A DNA stretch of 64,000 nucleotides from Rhizoclosmatium globosum (lineage: Eukaryota; Chytridiomycota; Chytridiomycetes; Chytridiales; Chytriomycetaceae), in assembly GCA_002104985.1 (NCBI GenBank), contig MCGO01000011.1:1-64000 (forward strand). Reading direction: 5' to 3'. The position numbers and the translations under genes were made by a program. Position 1 is the stretch's first letter. Each line of letters begins with the position of its first letter. This document shows, one piece after another, positions 10,242 through 22,093 of the stretch. Under the pieces are notes generated by a model. The model did not search any database and was not told the DNA's origin. It saw only the letters and a program-made list of their open reading frames with translations.

Positions 10242-13200
10242 TTAGTGGTAGACGGTAACTGGCACATTGTTTTGTTGGTAGTCAACAAGAACTGGGTAGG
10301 AACCAATAGCAGCACCCAAAGTAGTGTTTGTGTTGACTGGGAAAGTGAAATGACCTTGTGAAATAAGACCCAAAATAAGAGCACCAGCAGCACCAGCTTG
10401 TTGAGGAGTCTGAATGAGAGGAACTGGCTCAGTCTCCGCAAACGATCCAGGCATAATAGTGACAGGCTTTTTGAGCGTGTAGTCAATGTTAGCCAAGACA
10501 ATAGTACCCTGTGGAGTAACAGCAGTGACCTGAGCCTTGATGGAAGCAAGAGTAAGTGGAGCATTCAATGGGTTTTGGAGACGGTAAATGTTCATGCTTG
10601 GACGCTGAGCAGCAGCACTACCAGGGATAAGAGTAGAGTTGGCAATCAAAAGAACGTTCTGTGGACCAACAATCTTGGATGGGATGCTCAACTTAGCGAA
10701 AGCTTGTTGAAGGGAGGTGTAAACAATGGACTTGGCAGTTCCTGCAATAGTGATTGGCAAAGTTGCACCGGCAAGGAATCCAGACATAATGTGGCGCAAG
10801 ACTTGCTGGGAAAGGGCATCGGCACCATAAGCCAGAACAGCACTGGCAGTGATAACATTTGGTCCTGGAACAATCTGCATGTTTGGCATGATAGCAGATC
10901 CAACCTTGAGAGGACCAACTGGAGTAGCAACAATCAAGTCCATGGCAACATCAACGTTGGTGTTCAAAGAGAGGGTGGATGGGTTGTTGAGAATGATTCC
11001 AACTTCCAACTTGACTCCAGAAGCGTCTCCACCGACAACCTTAGTAGAGGTAACAGTAACATCTTGGAAACCTTGGAAACCAGTAAGTGGCAAGATGTCA
11101 GTCAATGGAAGAGCAATCTCAGCAACACCAGCATCAGTTCCGACAATAGAAACAGCAGAACCGGTGATGTTGACAGCAGCTGTGTCGACAAAGGTCAAAG
11201 CTCCCAAAAATCCAGCGAACATAGCTTCTTGTCCTGAAATAGCCTTCAAGGAGCCTCCAGAGACGGCGGTGGTAAGGACGTGAGAGTTCTGGTCAGCAGA
11301 GGCTGGACCCATGTCGGTGGTAAGAGTGGCGAAGGCAACTCCAGTCTTAATGTCAATAAAGTTCAATGTTTGCTGGACACTCATGACGTTAACTGGGAAT
11401 GGGTATGGGAGCGCGAACAAAGCAGTAATCTGTGGGGCACTCAAAGCAACGGACATTCCAGATGGGTCAGAAGGGTTCATGGCGACAGCCATAGTTGGGA
11501 TCTGAATCTTGGAAACAATTGGGCCAGTGAGGACAGGGGAAGGAACCGTAACTTGCAATGTCAATTGCTTCAAAGCGGAGTTCAACCAGGAAGCGGCAAT
11601 GCTGGAGTGGTCTCCAACAATGATGGTGTGGAGTCCATTTCCGGAAAGCAAGAAGGTGTTCATCAGGTAAGAAAGCTTGGTAGAGTTGGCGACCTTCATG
11701 GCTCCAGTCATAGCGATAGAGTTAGCTCCTGGGGTCATGGTAACTCCGGCGGCGTTCAAGAAACCAATTGGAGTCATGTCCTGACCGAACAAGTTGAAAG
11801 AAACGTCTCCCATATCCATGGTGATCTGGGATGGGTTACCAATAGCGGAGGTAGTAGTGATGTGGAGACCATTGGTTGGGTCAGAGTCTGGCAAGTCGAA
11901 GGCAGTGATGGCAACGTTCTTCAAGCCACTGAATCCAGCCATGGTGATCTGCTTGGTGAAACCCAAGTTGGTGAAAGACAAACCGTAGGCATCAGCGGCG
12001 GCAACACCAGAAAGAGTCCAAGTGAAGGAGTCAGAGTTGATCATAGCAGCAGAGAAAGCGGCCATGTTGTCAGCGCTGGTAATGGTGAAGGTGGTGTCAA
12101 CAGTGACGTCTCCGCTCTTTGGGTAGGCTCCAGACACAGCGATTGGCTGAGAGAGGGAGATAGTTCCGAGAACAAGATCGGCACCACCGTTGGACCATGA
12201 CACAGTGACTGGAGTTGGGAAAGAAAGAGAAGCATCCATAAATCCAGCGTTGGTGGCAACACCCTTTCCAGTCAAGTGGAAAGAGGTCTCTTGAACTTGG
12301 TTAATTCCAGCAGAGCCAAGAGACAATTCAGCACCAGTGACGGAGCCCTGAGCAATGTCGGTAAGGTTCATTGGAACGTTCAAAGAAAGGGTCTTGAAAG
12401 CAGAGTCAAGCCAAGCGACGGAGCCAGATCTGGTGATGACCTTGTTTCCAACAACAGTAACTGGAACAACGTTGTTCACGGCATTGGCAAACAAACTGCG
12501 GACTTTGGAGTTGATGTCAGTTCCGTTAACTGGGGTAAGGACACCGGCCATGGAGATCTTGTTGCTTCCTTGCTTGATGGTGATGTTCTTGGCAGACATA
12601 GAACCAGAAGCGGTTCCGAGACTGAAGTCGAAGAAGAGCTGTCCCATCTCCATGGTGATTTGAGATGGGTTTTGAATGTCGGTGGTGACAGTGGTGTTGA
12701 CATTGTCACCATCACCGTGGGAAGCATCAAAACCAAGAACAGTAACCTAAACGAGGCTTAATATTTGCATCAATGATGAATTAGACTTTACCTTCTGCAA
12801 ACCGTTGAAACCACTCAAGGTAACAACCTTGTTGATGGAGAGACCGTTGACAGTCAAACCCATAGCTTGAGCTTGAGCGTTACCAGCCAATCGCCAAGAG
12901 AAAGTTGCGTTGTGCATCATGTGGGAGGCGAACTTGGCCATGTTGTCACTGGAAGTGATAGTGAAGAGGGTGTTCAAAGAGACGCTTCCGGTTCCGTCCG
13001 AGCCAACGTTGATGGAAGAGAGGGCAAGGGTACCCAATGGGAGGTCAGCAGCAGCACTGTCACGGTTGGTCCATGAAACAGTGACTGGGTCTGGGAAATT
13101 GAGGGTTGCCGCCAACGAACCAGCTCCAGACACAGATCCGGTGGAAGCAATTTGGAACGAGGATGTGGTTGGGTTGGTGATGGAAGAGTTGGCAAGCACA

Positions 13201-13532
13201 AGGTTGGAACCATCAATTGAGGATTGAGCAATCTTTGGCACAGCAACGAAGATGACGAGGAGGATGATGGCAACAAGCATCACCACCAAGACGGCGATGG
13301 TAGAGATGATTCGCTTCTTGGTCCATTCGATACCGCACAGAACTTTGCTCTCTGTGATACGAAGTAAGTAAGTAAAGAAAGAAGACTAGTGTTGGATGAG
13401 GTGGGCATCCCATGACATGGGGTAGCACTGTGGCAGTGTGATATGGGGTCCTAACAGCAGTATGACAAAAGACTCACTTGGCTTCTGCTCGGCATAGCCC
13501 AACTCATTGTGTGTGTCCTTGCTGCTTGACAT
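10242..13532 (-). CDS. DUF3712 single-pass membrane protein
   Basis: Start ATG at 13532 (MSSSKDTHNELGYAEQK); introns 13477-13352 and 12791-12747; stop TAA at 10242; 1,039 residues with no frameshift. Residues ~1-32 are cytosolic and polar (EWTKKR just before the membrane), followed by one helix (IISTIAVLVVMLVAIILL). The rest is a lumenal or extracellular beta-rich stalk. At least four ~220-residue units recur, each with a conserved NPSQITMDMG-type strand, a LGT-x-x-L-S strand, a TITSADNMA-x-F helix and a GF-x-GL-x-x-V-x-V turn, the layout of the fungal DUF3712 family. The budding-yeast vacuolar protein Tag1, which acts in terminating autophagy, belongs to this family; whether this gene does the same is unknown. 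High Thr/Ser/Asn content suggests glycosylation. Confidence 0.8.
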
Positions 13533-14751
13533 GTTGCGATACAAGTTGGAGGATGAAAATGTTTTGATATCGTGAAATCGAGGGTGGTATTTCGCTGGCC
13601 TCGTGCGAAAAAATTCAGACGAAAATTTTGGGAAAATTGTGATTTGATTAAAATCTCCCTCCAAATGTGCCTCATGGGCCTATGAAATTTTAAGGAAGGT
13701 GCCTCGAGCGTTCTTCTAGCAACCTTCTTGATCCTCCTTGACGAAAGTGTAGTGCTCGATGTATTCCAGCCCACCAAATATACCGAAATGGTCGTCGGAT
13801 TACAGCAAGATCTTGAGCCCGATCAAGCCCATCCCACACATGGGTTGTATTCTTCCGTTCACTTTCTGCATTCTAGTGTCTTTCAGCTGCCCATGAGTCT
13901 TTGTCGACGAAGATGTGAATAAAACATAGATTAAGTGGTATATTACTCAATGCTCCGACGTTAGTTTATTGACAGTCCGCTCCCTTCTTTCCTTGAATGA
14001 TGCCAACATATATCAATAATGAAACAAGATGTCGTTCCATCTAACTTTTATAAAAGCGTAAGGTGATTTGTGAGGGTTCAATCACCCAACCACAGGAATC
14101 TCCACAGATGAGAAATTCAAAAAATCGTCAACAGAGACATATGTTCTTCCCCTTTCTATTTACCTTGTGCAGAAGGAAATAATGTTGCATACTGATGCAT
14201 AGAACAGTTTGATACCAAGCGTCTCTCACAGTAGCTGACTGAAGGCAGTATATGTGGTAGTGCTAATTTACCGATCGCATTCCTAAATATCGCAAGTATT
14301 TTTTGAGAAATACTGTTTTAGACTTGCCATTAAGCAGCCAGGTATAGTTGTTAACTCTTGCGCGCCTGTGTTGTTTCATTATCGGCGGCGGAAACCTCAA
14401 AGAGTTTAAGGATAGTCAAGTCCTTATCCTATAGTCTAAACGAAAACAGTAGCCAAGTGTCATTAAATTTTTTGTAGTTTGGCTTAGAACATCAAATGAT
14501 GTTTGGAGTTATTAATATGGCGCCCTTAATTCAGGCTTTGTATTCTATTGCAGCCATGACGCTGTCTGTACCCACAGAAAAGGTGGCACTCATTTATTTG
14601 GCCAACTAAAGTCAATGGTCACCTTGAGCATTTTGGAAACTCCACTTTTTCTCAAGTTTTTAACGCTAATATCCTTAATTTCTGAATAAAGAATTAACTT
14701 ATTATCATGATATATTCAAGTTTAGAGAACCACGAAAAATACTGCGGTAAA
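13533..14751. other. Gene-free spacer
   Basis: About 1.2 kb between the 5' end of the DUF3712 gene and the 3' end of the Cys-rich gene. A 64-codon plus-strand frame at 13728-13922 lacks any recognisable feature. AT-rich, with no repeat array seen. It presumably holds the DUF3712 promoter. Confidence 0.5.
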
Positions 14752-15249
14752 TCAAGATGCCTTTGACCCACCCGGTCTCTTCACACAAACGGCAATAGCC
14801 GCACCGGCAATAACCAACAACAAAAAGACAAGCACGCCCAGTCTCCAACCACCCAACCAAACCGTCCACTTACCCCTCTCCTTCACAACTCCATCCTCTT
14901 TCTGATGCCTCTCACGCGCACACTCCAAACACTGTACCATAACAAACTTGTTCCGTCCCATTTCAATGTCTGGCGCCTTCTCGTCTTCGACAAACGACGC
15001 TTCACGCGAATGTGATGCGGATTTCTTTGTGCAGTTTACACAGAAAGCCTTGTTACACGATACACAAAGAGTGATGAGTTGTTTCTTGCATACTTTACAT
15101 TTGTTGTCGTGTAGGTGTGTGGGTGAAGTCGTTGGGAGGAGGATGGGTGTTGTTCCATCCTCCGTTCTGTTTTTTATGTTGGAATATGGAAGGTGCTTAG
15201 ATATTGTACCGGAAAGTTCGGGGTTGTAATTAATACCGTTGATCGGCAT
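14752..15249 (-). CDS. Cys-rich zinc-binding, C-terminally anchored protein
   Basis: 165 residues from ATG 15249. Residues ~50-115 carry paired cysteines (CKVCKK, CVSCNKAFCVNC, CLECARE), which suggests a treble-clef or B-box-like zinc site coordinating two ions. The C-terminus has one membrane helix (LGVLVFLLLVIAGAAIAVCV) and a short basic tail, as in tail-anchored proteins of the ER, mitochondrial outer membrane or vacuole. It overlaps the ubiquitin-like frame upstream by 20 nt in another phase. Given the many single-base losses in this window, the two may be one protein. The function is not recognised. Confidence 0.6.
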   Translation of the reverse strand: MPINGINYNPELSGTISKHLPYSNIKNRTEDGTTPILLPTTSPTHLHDNKCKVCKKQLITLCVSCNKAFCVNCTKKSASHSREASFVEDEKAPDIEMGRNKFVMVQCLECARERHQKEDGVVKERGKWTVWLGGWRLGVLVFLLLVIAGAAIAVCVKRPGGSKAS

Positions 15250-15487
15250 CGGAAACTAATGAGAGCTCGATACCGCGGTCGCCTTCGAATTTCAGTTCTT
15301 GAACGTAAACGGAATCATCAGCGTATCGTTTTCCTCCGCTTACGACAGCTGTATCGGCAAATGAATGGCCCATTTGGTCGCGAACAAGTTTCTTTAGTTC
15401 ATGCAATGTTGCAGTGGGGGGAACGTAAAGAACAAGACATCGATGGTCCGGCAATGTGACCGTTGCCTTGATGGTATTTGTTGACAT
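15230..15487 (-). CDS. Ubiquitin-like domain protein
   Basis: 85 residues from ATG 15487 (MSTNTIKATVTLPD). The pattern of strand, strand, helix (ATLHELKKLVRDQMG), then GGKRYADD and ELKFEGDRGIELSLV matches a ubiquitin-like beta-grasp. There is no terminal Gly-Gly, so it is not a conjugated modifier. A 5' intron (about 15535-15496, GTAAAC to TACAG) may link an upstream exon around 15640-15545. The frame ends inside the start of the Cys-rich membrane gene, so a single gene of ubiquitin-like domain, zinc site and membrane anchor, split by one lost base near 15245, is a fair alternative. Confidence 0.5.
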   Translation of the reverse strand: MSTNTIKATVTLPDHRCLVLYVPPTATLHELKKLVRDQMGHSFADTAVVSGGKRYADDSVYVQELKFEGDRGIELSLVSDADQRY

Positions 15488-15909
15488 CGGTGAAATTCTG
15501 TATAACACGCGGTTAGTTTGTTTGAAGTCATGTTTACACTCCAATCGCGATATACTTGAGAGTCAGAAGCGGATTGGGGGGACAAGTTTCCTTTTTCGAA
15601 CGGTGTTTCGAGAAGCTCCAAAACATAAGGGCTGAACAAAAAGAAAAGCCGGCGTTACTAAATATAGAGTGAAGCATTTCTTGCACTTTTTTCTTATCGC
15701 TTCTCTGTTAAGTATTCAATTTCCTAATAGGGAAACTATAACCTAACCTCTTGGAAATCCCTCGGAAATTACTCCGCCTCTTCGTTTCGTTATCTAAAAG
15801 CCACTTAAATACGACATAATTCTCCGTCCCACATCATTTTTTTGCAAGTTTTCTTGCCGCCACTTCCCTCTTCCCGTTCCGCCCATCCTGAAAATCTTCG
15901 CAAACAACA

Positions 15910-17405
15910 ATGTCACCACCACCACCACCATCAGGAAGGGAGGACGGCCCTTCATCGACCCAAACAACGACCATCGCCATCGAAGAGCCTGTCCAGGTTG
16001 CACCGCCAGCGACACGTCCTCGAAATCCGCGATCAAGAACTCACTCTTGACAGCCCTCTTTCTCTGTCTTGTTTTCTTTGTTGTAGAGCTAGTTGCCGGC
16101 TACGTGTGCGGGTCTCTTGCGATTCTGTCTGATGCGTTCCACTTGCTGAGCGATGTGGCTGGATTTGGCGTGTCGCTGTTTGCCCTTGGCCTGAGTGCGA
16201 AGGGCGTCTCGAAGGGTGCGTGCTGTTAACCCTAAGATGCTTTGGTTTAACTGGGTTTCTTTGCGATAGAGTATTCGTTTGGGTACAAGAGGATTGAAGT
16301 GTTGGGGGCGGTTGGAAGCACTCTGTCCATTTGGTAAGAGGGTGTTTGGATAGTAAGATACGATGCTCAATCTATGTAAACAGGATCATTACACTTTGTT
16401 GGTGGTGGAGGCTGTGAATCGAGTGTTATCTCCAACGCCAATCGACGCTTGGATCATGTTTTGGACGGCTCTGTTTGGCGTGGGCGTGAATATTGCACTA
16501 GCTTTCACGCTACATGGAGGACATGATCATTCTCATGGGCATGGGCACGACCACAGTCACGGGCATGGACATGGTCACAGTCATGGACATTCACACGACG
16601 AATCAACCAACTCCCATTCCCATTCCCACTCTCGAGAAACCCGCAAAAAGAGAAAGAACGCAAAACGAGGGAGTCATTCGCACGACCACGGACACGAAGG
16701 ACACTCTCACAATGGACACTCACACGGATCTCAACACGAGCCTACATCTCATTCCATTCTCATTCTGACACAATGAGCATCACGACCATGACCATCATCA
16801 TCATGACCATAACGATGCCGCAACAGAACGAACCGCGCTCCTTCCTTCAACCACATCAACATCTTGTTCTACAACAATCCTCCGACCTCATCCTCATCTC
16901 ATCCTCCTCCTCCTCATCCATCTTCTGGTTCCTCAACAACATGAACAACATGGACATGAACCTCCGAGCAGCAGCAATCCACGTAATAAGCGACCTCATT
17001 TCATCGATAGGAGTCCTCCTCGCCAGTATAATCCTTCTCATCAAACCCGAATGGACACTCGTAGATCCACTGTGCACCTTCTTCTTTTCCGTGCTTGTGT
17101 TTGGGAGTACGTGGGGCTTGATGAAGCGGTGTTTTGGGATATTGATGGAGAGTGTGCCGAGTGGAATTGATTTGGGGAGAGTGGAGGAGAGTCTGAAGAG
17201 AGAGGTGGATGGGATTGTTGGGGTTGAGAAGGTGAGGATTTGGAGCTTGAGTCAGGATGTGAAGGTTGCGATTGTTGAAGTGAAAGTAGAGAGTGCTGGG
17301 TCAACTCAAATTGTGCAAGATGGGAGGGATGTGGTTGAAAATGTGAAGCGGGTGATGAAGGAGGAGTGGGGGGTTGAGGATGTCACTGTCCAAGTGAACT
17401 TTTGA
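15910..17405 (+). CDS. CDF-family zinc transporter
   Basis: Cation diffusion facilitator (ZnT/Zrc1/Cot1 type), which exchanges cytosolic Zn2+ for H+ into the vacuole or secretory lumen. Helices 1-2 contain LVAGYVCGSLAILSDAFHLL-SD, whose AILSDAFHLLSD holds the H-x-x-x-D metal site. YSFGYKRIEVLGA opens helix 3. A long His-rich loop (about 16510-16830) with HSHGHGHDHSHG repeats precedes LRAAAIHVISDLISS (helix 5, second H-x-x-x-D site) and the C-terminal cytosolic domain ending at 17405. Introns 16216-16269 and 16334-16383. The frame is broken near 16000 (GG/TT run), 16395 (ACTTTG) and between 16765 and 16930, each consistent with a missing base. The start at 15910 gives a Pro-rich cytosolic N-terminus. 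Confidence 0.85.
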
Positions 17406-17552
17406 TCTATTGCTATTTGCTTTATTATAGGGGAAATATATCTAAATATCTATTATTGTATACTTGTGTGATGCCATACCCAGACGCCTCGTTTTTGCCA
17501 GCAAGTCAAAGGTGGGGAGCAGGCGAAGAAAAAATCGTCATTGATCCAGCGA

Positions 17553-19625
17553 ATGTCCAACAAGGAGCTCACGAAGCAGGAGATTACAGATGTGTTCAAG
17601 AAGTTGAAGGCAGCGAGGCGAGAGAACAAGGTGAGTATCCTTTTGTCTCTTATACTCCAAAGCAACCTAAGTGAAACCTAATTCAACCCAATTCAAAGGC
17701 CTGTTTCGACTGCGGTGCCAAGAACCCAACTTGGTCGTCAGTTACATTCGGAGTTTATCTCTGTCTCGACTGCTCGGCCGTCCACAGAAACATGGGTGTT
17801 CACATCACATTTGTTCGGTTGGTTGTCATTCATCTTGCTTACTTGAGAGTTAGACCTAGGGTTAACCTACTAACCAACTTCAACTTGCTGAATCAAACAG
17901 ATCGGTCGTCCTCGATTCGTGGACCGTCGACCAGCTCAGAATTATGAAGGTCAGCGGAAATGCGAATGCTGCCGAGTGGTTCAGGGCGCACGGGACGGGC
18001 AACTACAAGGACGCCAAGGCAAAGTACACATCCTCAGCGGGTGTCAAGTACAGGGTGCGTATTAAGCGACTGTGTGTTGGGGTGTCCTAGGGTTCTCCTA
18101 CTCTCATACTCTCCTTTTAATACCACAATCTAACCGTAAACCACACCAAATAATCAAACAAAAGGACCGCGTGCGCCAACTCGCCGACGAAGACGCCCGC
18201 CGCTTTCCTCAGGGAATTGTCATTGATTCGTCTGTGGCCGCCGTCGCTGAAGCCGCTGTGACACCTGCAAAAGACGACTTCTTCTCAGATTGGGGAACTG
18301 ACGAAAACAACACTCAAACACCAACTTCAACTTCATCCCCCTTCTCAGCTCAGCCTCCCTCTCACTCGCAACCTGCTCAACGTGGTCGTTCCCCAGGCCC
18401 CCCAATCACTCCCGTATTCACTGCACCCCCTGCTAAACTTGCATCAGAGAAATCATTTGCAAACACAAACATCGACGACGACTTCAAAGACTTTGATGAT
18501 CAGCCAGACTCCTTCTCTCAACCCCCTCCCCCCCTTCAAACCCAAACCGTGCTCGTTCCCCTTCCCCAACCCCCGCAAAAGTAGTTGCACAGCCCCAATT
18601 CTCTGCCGCACCCGTATCCTCAGTCGTTGCGAAACCATCCGGTGGAGGCGGCCTCGGTGCCAAGAAACTCGGCGCAAAGAAGGCAACAAAGATCATCAAC
18701 TTTGATGAAGCTGAAAGACGAGCAAAGGAGGAAGAAGAGCGACAAAAGAAGGAAGACGAGGAACGAAAGCGTTTCGAAAAGGAACGTGCTAACGTTGTTC
18801 CTCTTGGTGCCGGTGCATCGTCTTCTTCGTCTGGTGGTGCAGGTGGTTTCTCTCCCGCCTCATGTTTGTCGACCCCACATCTGTCGCCGCAAACGCATCC
18901 TCTTCTTCCGCTGCTTCCTCAGATGTAGACAGATTGGGTCTCGGCATGGGAAAACTTGGATTCGGTTTCGATCCAACCGCCGCACCTTCCCCATCCTCTC
19001 AACAAAAGTCTTCCGTCACTGCAGGTGTCGGTGCACCCAAGTTTGGTCAAACCAGTGGTGGTTTTGGATCCACAGGGTTCGGAAGCACTTCTGCGTCCAA
19101 ACCGCCAACCGCTCCTGAGTCGGGTGATGCCGCGAAACGGTTCGGCAATGCAAAGAGTATTTCTAGTGACCAGTATTTCGGGAAGGGTGCTTATGATGAG
19201 AGTCAAAAGTAAGTTATTTTTTAACTTTGGCTGAGTGTTATGTTTCTGAATCAAGTTTTATATAGTGCCGAAGCTCGTTCCCGTCTCCAACAATTCTCTG
19301 GTCGCTCTGGATTCGGATCTGATGACTACCACGGCCGCAGATCTTCACAAGATGCTGGAAACAACTTCCGTCCTGGATCAGTATCTCCATCCTTGAATAT
19401 GGGTGATATGATGGAAACTGTTGGGAGCTCTGTGCGTGTGTTTGCAAACAACTTTGTCGATCAAGGAATTGAGGATATCAATTCCGTGAGAAATATTGTT
19501 GTCAGTGGGAGCAGCAAGTTGAGTGAGATGTTTTCGGAAATTCAGGTGAGTGTTAATTTCTGGGATTCCGTAAGTGTCTGGTGTGTCAGTCTAACTGTAT
19601 CCTTTTTTAGCATCGTTACGGTTAG
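17553..19625 (+). CDS. GLO3: ArfGAP2/3 (Glo3-type) GTPase-activating protein
   Basis: Stimulates GTP hydrolysis on Arf1 during COPI vesicle traffic at the Golgi. [11 protein letters not shown] leads into the ArfGAP zinc finger: [11 protein letters not shown], then [16 protein letters not shown], giving C-x2-C-x16-C-x2-C, and the arginine-finger region [12 protein letters not shown]. The middle is Pro/Ser-rich with a Lys/Glu helix ([18 protein letters not shown]). A Glo3-like motif ([14 protein letters not shown]) and a C-terminal Y/F-G repeat ([23 protein letters not shown]) identify the ArfGAP2/3 branch. Introns: 17631-17698, 17818-17900, 18055-18164, 19209-19265 and 19546-19610; the last exon encodes only HRYG. 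Two frame changes, near 18560-18575 (C-runs) and 18855-18865, look like lost bases. Confidence 0.88.
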
Positions 19626-19778
19626 ATTTTTTGAAGTGGCTATGTGCGTGTGTTGGTCTGAGTTTGATGATACAGGATTTGTTGTTCGTTTTGGTTTTTT
19701 TGCTATATTGACTATTAAAAATGGTTTTTTGCGTATTCGCTATATTCTAAAATCCAGAACTGTAAATACAAAAAATTA

Positions 19779-21651
19779 TCAAGCAAGGGCACGCTTGTTA
19801 TCGGCCCTCTCGCGCTCAAGAGCACCATACTCTTTACCCTCCTCGATACCCTTGTCAACATTCACGTTAATAAAGAAGAGGAATCCAACAGTAAACTGAA
19901 TGGCCAAGAACAAGAAAACAAAGGACTTGCTGGAGCCACTGTTGTCGATGGCACCGACAACAAGAGGACCAATCCAAGATGATCCCTTGTCAGTGATTTC
20001 GTACAAGGAGAAGAACTTGGACTCATATCCAGCTGGCAAGAGCTGTGAAAACAAGGAACGACATGAAGACTGAGTAGCACCCAACAAGAAACCGTGAATT
20101 CCAGCCGCAACAAACAGCTCAATCTTTGACTTGAAACCGAATGGAAGACTTGGAATAAAGACAAAAGACCCCAGACAGGGATGAAAATGTAACACCGTTC
20201 TGGATCAACAACATGTCTTGGAAGAAATCTTCCACTTGACTTGAGCCTTATTCCACAAGTACGCACCAATAAGCGCCAGGATTGGAACCTCAGCACCAAG
20301 AATCAAAATCTGAGTCGACGTAAAACCCAAGTTTGTCTTTGCCCAGAGAACCGAACGGAAACGAGCGTACCAAACGAGTCGGAGTAACAGAACCAACCAG
20401 CAAGAACAAGAACAAGTTGGAAAGCTTACGCGCCTCGCTGATTGAGTGGAAGACTTGCTTGGTGGAGAAGAAAACTGGGTTCTCGCCCTCTGGGAAATCG
20501 GGTCCTGGACGTTCACGCAAGTACTTTGCAGCAATAATGACACCACCGAGCCAGAAGAATCCAGCAATCGCCATTCCGACGTGGAGGTAATATTCAGTTG
20601 GGAAGCCGGAAACGGTTGGGAAGATGTATGTGACTGCAACAAAGACAACCAAGATGATCAAGGTTCCAGAGTACATGTAGACAAATGAAGTGGAGGAGAT
20701 GTAGTTGGTGACTTCATCCAACTTGGCGAGAAGGGTGTCACGAGTGTGACCCTCCTTTCTGGCCTCGACCAAGAAGTTGGGGTGGTTTCTGGCAAGAGGA
20801 GGCAAGAAGGCGTAGTTGAAGACCCAAGTAGATCTGTTTTTATACGATGGTGATTGTAATGAAATTTTTTTTAGTGTTTGATGACCCAAGAGTTGGGGGG
20901 AGGGAGGAGGCTACACAGCCTCGTTTATCGATAACATACCCTAGACACACTCCAATAAGCACGGCCAAGATTCCACCGAACCAGAAGTTTCCAGGCTGGA
21001 TAACTGCCAAGAAGAGAATACAGGCAATAGCTCCAAGAGTCGAGAACCCAAGCATAAACTTCTTTCTGTAGTTTCCATGGTCGGCAACAGAACCCATTCC
21101 AATAAACAGAATCAACTGCAAGACAGTAGTCACCACAACAGAGTAGAAGTAGAAGGACGATGTATCCATCCATCCACTTCCAACCGGCACAACACACGAG
21201 TAGTTTGTGATTGAGGTATCGCACTTCTTAGTATGGTCGTCCGTCATGTATCCTCCACCCGTAGCAAGACCGTTCACAATGAGAGGAATGAAGAAGCCCT
21301 GGGCGAAGCTGGTACAGAGTCAGCAAACAAAGAGGCAACTAGTGGCGGTGGCAAACTCACGAGATTGGGTCGGCCATTCCTCCAAACAGGTACCATGCCT
21401 GAATACAAAGGTACTTAGTTACTAACAAGTGGTGGGGTAGTGGGGGGGTTCAGATGGGTGTGATGGTTGAACAGAGGGCACGAGCCCAAAATAGATCCTT
21501 GACCTAGTGGGTAACTACTGCCACTCCCTCAACCTCTCTCCCTCAATAACTGATGATTACGCACCCGGAGCTCCTTTGGAGACACTTCAGTCTGGTCGAT
21601 ATCCTGGAACTCGTGCGAGAGAATGTGAGGAGTCTCGTCCAATTTGCTCAT
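19779..21651 (-). CDS. Atg22-like major facilitator transporter (copy 1)
   Basis: Member of the Atg22/UMF1 family of vacuolar efflux permeases, which export amino acids released by autophagy in yeast. Start ATG at 21651 (MSKLDETPHILSHEF). An exon near 21400 gives YLFGGMADPI, and later exons give FFIPLIVNGLATGG, GSVADHGNYRKKFMLG and FLPPLARNHPNF. The central cytosolic loop has KLDEVTNYISSTSF and KYLRERPGPDFPEG. The C-terminal half has EVPILALIGAYLW and the family signature LGATQSSCRSLFSQLLP with SLYEITDKGSSWIGPL. At least three frame changes (near 20395, 20205 and 20160) are consistent with missing bases. It lies apart from and opposite to the three other copies at 55600-61677. Confidence 0.78.
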
Positions 21652-22093
21652 CTTCCGTTTCCTCAAAAATTTTGGGTGCGGGATCACACAGAAAGAAGCG
21701 AAAATCGAAATGGGAGATATAGTTGGCGGAGCGTGCACTGGTAATCTGGTTTCTTGTTGGCGCTTGAAGTTATTCACGGATTACTTGTATTATGGGGGCG
21801 TTTGGATATTTCCTGCATATGGGCCTTGTCAAAGTCAGGATGAGACTTACACAGATCCTCACTAGAAAATACCCCTCAAGATAGAACGTGACGCCTTGCA
21901 AAAAAAAAGTTTGTACTTGGTTTCTTAAGAGCCTGGTATTTTCATTCGAACGGGAAATACAAACTTGTGGTTATTCAATAACTAAGGGATACAAGCTTGG
22001 ACTTATTGAAATATCCACGCAGCATAATATGTCGATTAGTAGACCACGCAGCATAGTTATTGCAGTTTTATATTGTTTGTTAAATATCATACA
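21652..22093. other. Divergent intergenic region
   Basis: 440 bp between the start of the minus-strand Atg22-like gene and the plus-strand GT17 gene A. AT-rich with an A8 run near 21900. It must contain both promoters. No repeat or RNA gene seen. Confidence 0.5.

Noticed and set aside
11280..12200. 306-codon plus-strand open frame
   Set aside because: Antisense shadow of the intact DUF3712 gene; low-complexity Ser/Gly/Trp composition, no domain.
16505..16780. His-rich repeats as a separate gene
   Set aside because: This is the cytosolic His loop of the CDF zinc transporter.
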